DNA of 10,329 bases, taken from Chthonomonas sp. UBA2391. Lineage in GTDB: Bacteria; Armatimonadota; Fimbriimonadia; Fimbriimonadales; Fimbriimonadaceae. Positions 6,278-10,329 of the stretch are shown here, one piece after another. Position 1 is the first letter of the stretch, and each line of letters begins with the position of its first letter. The position numbers were made by a program, and so were the translations under genes. Location of the stretch: positions 27,790-38,118 of the forward strand of contig DDSL01000113.1 in NCBI GenBank assembly GCA_002343825.1, given 5' to 3'. Below the pieces are notes generated by a model that worked only from the letters and a program-made list of their open reading frames with translations, did no database searches and was not told where the DNA came from.

Positions 6278-7603
6278 ATTTCCTCCTTTGATCTGGATCG
6301 GTCTCAATGGGCAGTTGGCAGTCCGTTGCACAACAAGCTTGCGGAGCAGGATCGACCGATCCACGCCTGGTATCGGTTCGTTCTGAGTTTCCCCCCGCAC
6401 TTGGTTCGAGACTACCTAACTCGATTTTCGGTGCAACCTGGAGATGTGGTGCTGGATCCGTTTTGTGGTACGGGCACCACTCTTGTCGAATGTAAGAAGC
6501 ACGCCATTTCCGGGGTTGGCTATGAGGCCAACGCCCTTGCTGCTCTTGCGACTCGGGTGAAGTGCAATTGGAATCTCTCCCCAGAAGAAGTCAGCTATTC
6601 AGCTCGATGGGTAGCAGAAAAGGCGAACGAGGAAATCGCTGGCACGCTCCCCGAAATAGGGTCTGAGCGAGTTCCTGCCATTTGTGAGAGAACCTCGCTT
6701 TTCGATCTAAAGAGTCTGGATTCGGATGCTGAAGAGCTCCTGCTAAAGGGGTCTATCTCACCCAAACCGCTCCATCGATCATTGGTTTTGCTCCGGCGGA
6801 TCAACTCTGCACCTCTGGAACTGGTTGACCTTTTCAAGGTGGCTTTGGCCTGGACGCTGGTGTCGGTAGCCGGAAATATTCGATTTGGGCCTGAGGTGGG
6901 TATCACCAAGCCAAAGGACGATGAGGACGTCGTGGGCGCGTGGTTGCAACAATGCGAGCGCATGGCGGCTGATCTACTCTTGTATTCCGACAGGAAAAAC
7001 ATTCCGACGATGCTCACTAACGGTGACTCACGGGATGTCAGCCATCTAGAGGATCAGTCCATTTCTGCGGTCTTCACATCTCCTCCTTATCCGAACGAAA
7101 AGGATTACACGCGAACTACACGACTTGAATCGGTCGTTCTCGGGCTGATTCGCAACAAACGCGAGTTACGACAGATGAAGGAGGGACTCCTGAGGTCGAA
7201 CACCCGAAATGTTTACATGCACGACGAAGACCACAAGTGGGTCGAGCACATCCCAGAAGTGGAAGAGATCGCAAGAGAAATCGAACGGAGACGAATCGAC
7301 CTCGGCAAGACTTCCGGCTTCGAAAAGCAGTACCACCGCGTGGCTCGACTTTACTTTGGCGGCATGGCGAGACACTTGGAAAGCCTTCAACCTAAGCTTA
7401 AATCAGGTGCAAAGCTGGGATATGTGGTTGGTGATCAAGCCTCGTTCTTGCAAGTTCATATCCCGACCGGCGAAATATTGGGGAAGATTGCCCAAGAGCT
7501 GGGCTATGAACTAGAGAGCATCGATCTTTTCCGAACTCGCCTTGCTACCGCAACTCGACAACAGCTAAGGGAAGAGGTGGTTGTTTTGAGGTGGCCCGGA
7601 TAG
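6275..7603 (+). CDS. DNA methyltransferase, probably N4-cytosine, of a restriction-modification pair
   Basis: A 442-residue S-adenosylmethionine-dependent amino-methyltransferase of DNA. Motif I, DPFCGTGTT, is at 61-69, followed by GVGYEAN (80-86) as the end of the second strand with the acidic residue that contacts the cofactor. The catalytic motif IV is TSPPY at 268-272; the S/T-P-P-Y form is more typical of N4-cytosine than of N6-adenine enzymes (which usually have D/N-P-P-Y). Motif I comes first and about 200 residues separate it from motif IV, an alpha-like order in which the middle segment may recognise the target. The conserved PNEKDYTRTTRLESV after motif IV and the C-terminal EEVVVLRW fit the family. 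The start is the ATG at 6275; a TTG at 6266 is possible. A nuclease-like gene begins 5 bp after its stop. GC is visibly lower than in the flanks. Confidence 0.93.
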   Translation: MISSFDLDRSQWAVGSPLHNKLAEQDRPIHAWYRFVLSFPPHLVRDYLTRFSVQPGDVVLDPFCGTGTTLVECKKHAISGVGYEANALAALATRVKCNWNLSPEEVSYSARWVAEKANEEIAGTLPEIGSERVPAICERTSLFDLKSLDSDAEELLLKGSISPKPLHRSLVLLRRINSAPLELVDLFKVALAWTLVSVAGNIRFGPEVGITKPKDDEDVVGAWLQQCERMAADLLLYSDRKNIPTMLTNGDSRDVSHLEDQSISAVFTSPPYPNEKDYTRTTRLESVVLGLIRNKRELRQMKEGLLRSNTRNVYMHDEDHKWVEHIPEVEEIAREIERRRIDLGKTSGFEKQYHRVARLYFGGMARHLESLQPKLKSGAKLGYVVGDQASFLQVHIPTGEILGKIAQELGYELESIDLFRTRLATATRQQLREEVVVLRWPG

Positions 7604-7608
7604 TCCTC

Positions 7609-8463
7609 ATGGCATCCCAAAAGACGATCATCATCGAGAAGATTTTTTCTGCAAGGTACTCCGACGAGACCGGAGTGTCGAACCCGGTCGTAACGTTGGC
7701 GGAGGTTCAATCTGCGATAGAAGAACACAACCGGGCGGCCATCGAGAAGCCACTGAGCACAAAAAACCCCGCTAACTTCTTTAAGGATTTCGTGCGAAAG
7801 CGCGAGTCAGCGAACAAGAATTGGCCCCTCTCTATCCTTGAACTTGGTTACACAGCGAGGCAAGTCACAGAGAACAACGCTTGCTTCGAATTCGTCCGGC
7901 TAAAGCCTGGTCAGTTGGTACCCTTTCCCGCCCTAGCGGAATTCGGTCCTAGTCCCGAAACCGTCACTTACGGCATTGAAAGCGTTAGTCTTCCTCTTGC
8001 CTCACGCCGACTTGGGAGAAAGGATGAACCCTGGCTGATTCAGGTGGTAGCACGACTTCGGATTGTCGAGACCCACTTCTCTTTGGCTTCGGGCCGATCC
8101 ATTCGACAGCTCGATTTGTTGCAACTCAATGTAAAGCTCAAGGGAACCGAAATCGATGCCCTATATTTGGCTCAAGAGGATACAGACGCTGGATTGCGCG
8201 AAGTCATTGTGACTTGTGAAGCGAAGCAAGAAAAAGAAGACTTCATCCCCGATCAGATTATCCGACAGTCAAAAGCACCGTTTCGTATGGCGGAGGTTGA
8301 GCAAGACCTTGTCATTCCGATTGCGATCAAGGCTCTTGGCGACTCAAGACTCTACGTTATCGAGTTTCAACCGATTCACCGAAGCGAGCAGGATGAGGTC
8401 TTCTCCCTTGTCAAGGCTTCGGATTCTATCTTCGAAATCCGCCCTCACGTTCCTGGGATCTAA
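7609..8463 (+). CDS. Putative restriction endonuclease with PD-(D/E)XK signature
   Basis: A 284-residue soluble protein whose exact family I do not recognise. The C-terminal half has the hallmark of the PD-(D/E)XK nuclease fold: EIDALYL with D183, a loop, then a hydrophobic strand VIVTCEAKQ giving E204-x-K206, followed by a helix with Q216 and RQ at 219-220. The N-terminal part (about 1-95) contains NPANFFKDFVRKR (53-65) and GYTARQ (80-85), a segment like those before the catalytic domain in some restriction enzymes, possibly for DNA binding. The neighbour is a DNA methyltransferase ending 5 bp upstream, so the role is inferred as cutting unmodified DNA at the same target. The ATG at 7609 is preferred; a GTG at 7591 would overlap the methyltransferase gene. 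The stop overlaps the stop of the convergent gene. GC is low (28 of 60 bases at 8221-8280). Confidence 0.75.
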   Translation: MASQKTIIIEKIFSARYSDETGVSNPVVTLAEVQSAIEEHNRAAIEKPLSTKNPANFFKDFVRKRESANKNWPLSILELGYTARQVTENNACFEFVRLKPGQLVPFPALAEFGPSPETVTYGIESVSLPLASRRLGRKDEPWLIQVVARLRIVETHFSLASGRSIRQLDLLQLNVKLKGTEIDALYLAQEDTDAGLREVIVTCEAKQEKEDFIPDQIIRQSKAPFRMAEVEQDLVIPIAIKALGDSRLYVIEFQPIHRSEQDEVFSLVKASDSIFEIRPHVPGI

Positions 8464-10289
8464 AGACCAGTTCCGGCTGCTCCTTCCCGAATGATCACCG
8501 GCGGGTCGATGACGCCCGCTTCGTCCAGCGCTTGACGTCGACTCCGAACCTCTTCGAGGAGGCCGGGGACCGCGTGAGGCGCTTTTTTGCGCTGCCGGAA
8601 GGCTCGCTCGAAGACTGGCCAAAACTCCTCGATGTCGTGCGAGAGGTCAAAGACCATCACCCCCTGGGTGCTTCCGGTCGCGGCCTGAAGGGCGTCCATC
8701 AGCGGACGCGGACGACCTTTGAACTTCATCAGTTCGATCCCCGCGTAGCTCCAGGTCTCGTCGCGGACGACTCGGTTGGTCAGTTGACCGGCGGACTCGA
8801 CCGTCCTTCCGGCGGGGAGATTCCGGTTGAGGGCCTCGGTCATCGTCGCGATGTTGTAATAGGCCCCGGTGATCAGGAAGTCGATGTGCCCAGCAAAACC
8901 CGTCTTGCGGTAGTTGTCGTTCAAGTAGCTGAACCCCGCTTGCAGCTTTTGGGATCCCCAGTTGGCTCCGTATCGGTTGTATTCGCCGTACCACGATCCG
9001 GCGTAAATTCCGAGTTGAGTGCCAGGACGTGTGCGCCGAGCGGTATCCCCGGCCGCGATCACGAAGTCGCGCATCGTCTGGGCCCGGAAACTGAACCAAA
9101 GGTCGTAGTAGCGCCCCGGCCGGATCCCTTCAGTGAGGTCAAACCCCGGTACGAACTCGAAGATATCTTGCGGCCAAGCGACCTTTTCACCGACTAGGGC
9201 TTCGAATTTGGCGCGGGCCTCGGGGCTGAAATCGCCGTTGAGCCCGGCGTATCGAAGCCGGTCGTCGAACATGATGCCGTTGACTGCATAATTGCGGGCA
9301 AGCTCCTCCACAAAGGCCAAGCTCCGGCTGACCACCTCGGGATGGTGAGGGTTCATCATGAGCGGGATCTGCTGTTCCAGTCGTTCGCTGGTCCGGACGA
9401 AGACAGGCTGGCTGATCAGTCGGAATTGGCGGGTCCGCGCGGCGAGATTTCGAAGGAACTCCGCGGCCTTGCCCGTCCCCAGATAAAGGCCACCGCCCTG
9501 GGGGATCCCCGGGAAGCTCCAGGATCCGGGCTGGCCCTCGGCCACGATGTTGCCCTGGCTGTTCAAGACCACCGCGTAGCTATTGGCAGGAGGATTGGCC
9601 GGAGCCCCGCCGGTGAAGACGCCGAGGGCATCGCCGTTCCGGGGCATCTCGTTGGGACGCGGCATGACGGGGAAGGAATCACCTCCGAAAGGAGATCCCA
9701 ACCGGATGTCTAGCTCGTAGAGGATGCTCTGCTGATCCGGGCTCTCAAAACCTGGGCCGGGAGCCATAAAAGGGTTTGGCTTCTCGCTCTCGCCTTGTTT
9801 AGCGTTCCGGTGGCCTTCGCTAAAGGCATTCAGGCTCACATAAAGCGGCATCCCTTCGCGTCGGCAAACTTCGACGAAGACGGCGAGTGGGTCGAAGTCG
9901 AGGGGCAGATTCTTGCCGCGCCACGTGGTCAGCTTGCGGGTGAGCTTGCTGGGATACAGCGTGTACCCGACGATCGGCTTGACATCAAAAACGATGGTGT
10001 TGAATCCGACGCTCTTGATTTTGGCCACCAGGGCTTGAACCTTTTCGCGCGTGTTCACCCGTTCGAGGTTGGCGGTCGCGTCGATCCAGAGGATTCGAGC
10101 TTGCACATTTTTTGCCCGGGCCAATTGTTGGGCGACGCCGACTCCGTTCCCATCCACATCCAGGCGGACGGCGGGAAGGGTAGGAAGAGGAGCCTCGACC
10201 GAAAACCGTCCTTCTCGGGGGCGAAGATTGGGATCGGCGGGGGCCTGCGTCAAGATCGCGGCGCTGAGTCCGAGGGCGACAAGCGGCAT
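8460..10289 (-). CDS. Secreted GHL10/DUF187-like glycoside hydrolase family protein
   Basis: A 609-residue protein with a hydrophobic N-terminus (about 1-16, LVALGLSAAILTQA) that suggests export. The start of the GHL10 (DUF187, YngK-like) barrel is clear at 65-115: RILWIDATANLERVNT, then a helix and GFNTIVFDVKP, ending at YPSK. The second family hallmark, NPHHPEVVSRSLAFVEEL followed by NGIMFDDRLRY, is at 313-347; the acidic pair after MF is the likely functional centre by analogy with glycosidase barrels. Between these lies a long segment (about 170-300) rich in Gly and Pro. The family is thought to act on cell-wall or other polysaccharides; no substrate is shown here. The ATG at 10289 is the first possible start, but the frame is open to the window edge, and neither a ribosome binding site nor basic residues precede the hydrophobic stretch, so the true start may lie beyond the window. 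Its stop overlaps that of the convergent nuclease gene. Confidence 0.85.
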   Translation of the reverse strand: MPLVALGLSAAILTQAPADPNLRPREGRFSVEAPLPTLPAVRLDVDGNGVGVAQQLARAKNVQARILWIDATANLERVNTREKVQALVAKIKSVGFNTIVFDVKPIVGYTLYPSKLTRKLTTWRGKNLPLDFDPLAVFVEVCRREGMPLYVSLNAFSEGHRNAKQGESEKPNPFMAPGPGFESPDQQSILYELDIRLGSPFGGDSFPVMPRPNEMPRNGDALGVFTGGAPANPPANSYAVVLNSQGNIVAEGQPGSWSFPGIPQGGGLYLGTGKAAEFLRNLAARTRQFRLISQPVFVRTSERLEQQIPLMMNPHHPEVVSRSLAFVEELARNYAVNGIMFDDRLRYAGLNGDFSPEARAKFEALVGEKVAWPQDIFEFVPGFDLTEGIRPGRYYDLWFSFRAQTMRDFVIAAGDTARRTRPGTQLGIYAGSWYGEYNRYGANWGSQKLQAGFSYLNDNYRKTGFAGHIDFLITGAYYNIATMTEALNRNLPAGRTVESAGQLTNRVVRDETWSYAGIELMKFKGRPRPLMDALQAATGSTQGVMVFDLSHDIEEFWPVFERAFRQRKKAPHAVPGLLEEVRSRRQALDEAGVIDPPVIIREGAAGTGL

Positions 10290-10308
10290 AAGCTGATGTG
10301 TACCACGA

Positions 10309-10329
10309 GGGAGGGGTAGGGGGTTAGGG
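10309..10329 (+). repeat. Four-run G-quadruplex motif
   Basis: G-runs at 10309-10311, 10313-10316, 10319-10323 and 10327-10329 are separated by loops of one, two and three bases, which meets the usual G3+ N1-7 pattern. It lies 20-40 bases upstream of the GHL10-like start, on the template strand, and may continue past the window end. Confidence 0.6.

Noticed and set aside
8532..9197. Plus-strand open frames opposite the GHL10-like gene
   Set aside because: They are shadows of the 609-residue minus-strand gene, whose domain motifs are clear.

Overview
This 10.3 kb window looks like chromosomal DNA from a GC-rich, flagellated, non-model bacterium. It carries single-copy core genes (tsf, pyrH), a flagellin chaperone pair (fliS and a fliT-like gene), a ThuA-domain protein and a secreted GHL10/DUF187-type glycosidase-like protein. 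That mix would suit a deep-branching environmental lineage such as Armatimonadota (Fimbriimonadia-like). This placement is an impression from gene content and base composition, not a phylogenetic result.

Layout. Minus strand, left: tsf (EF-Ts, 2206-1361) ends in a very strong intrinsic terminator. A low-GC polytopic membrane protein of unknown function (1243-554) follows, then pyrH (UMP kinase, 502 to the window edge, C-terminus missing). rpsB, the usual upstream neighbour of tsf, is not next to it. Plus strand, middle: only 28 bp from the tsf start, a run of closely spaced genes begins. It contains a Nif3/YqfO-like metal-binding protein, a TrhO-type tRNA uridine hydroxylase (4-bp ATGA overlap), a ThuA-domain protein and a small four-helix membrane protein. 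After a 61-bp gap come fliS and an overlapping fliT-like gene. Plus strand, right: an AT-richer two-gene block (6275-8463) encodes a DNA methyltransferase with DPFCGTGTT and TSPPY motifs, and 5 bp later a 284-aa protein with a D...ExK (PD-(D/E)XK) nuclease signature. This is probably a type II-like restriction-modification pair whose nuclease belongs to no family I can name. Minus strand, far right: a 609-aa secreted GHL10-like protein runs convergently into the nuclease gene, and the two stop codons overlap. A four-run G-quadruplex motif lies just upstream of its start, at the window edge.

How it fits together: the left and middle parts are housekeeping functions (translation elongation, pyrimidine nucleotide synthesis, tRNA modification) and flagellar filament export chaperones. 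The restriction-modification pair looks like an acquired defence cassette set between the flagellar chaperone genes and the glycosidase gene. It is the most interesting element here. No tRNA, rRNA, CRISPR array or insertion sequence was seen. No stretch of more than 300 bases lacks a gene.
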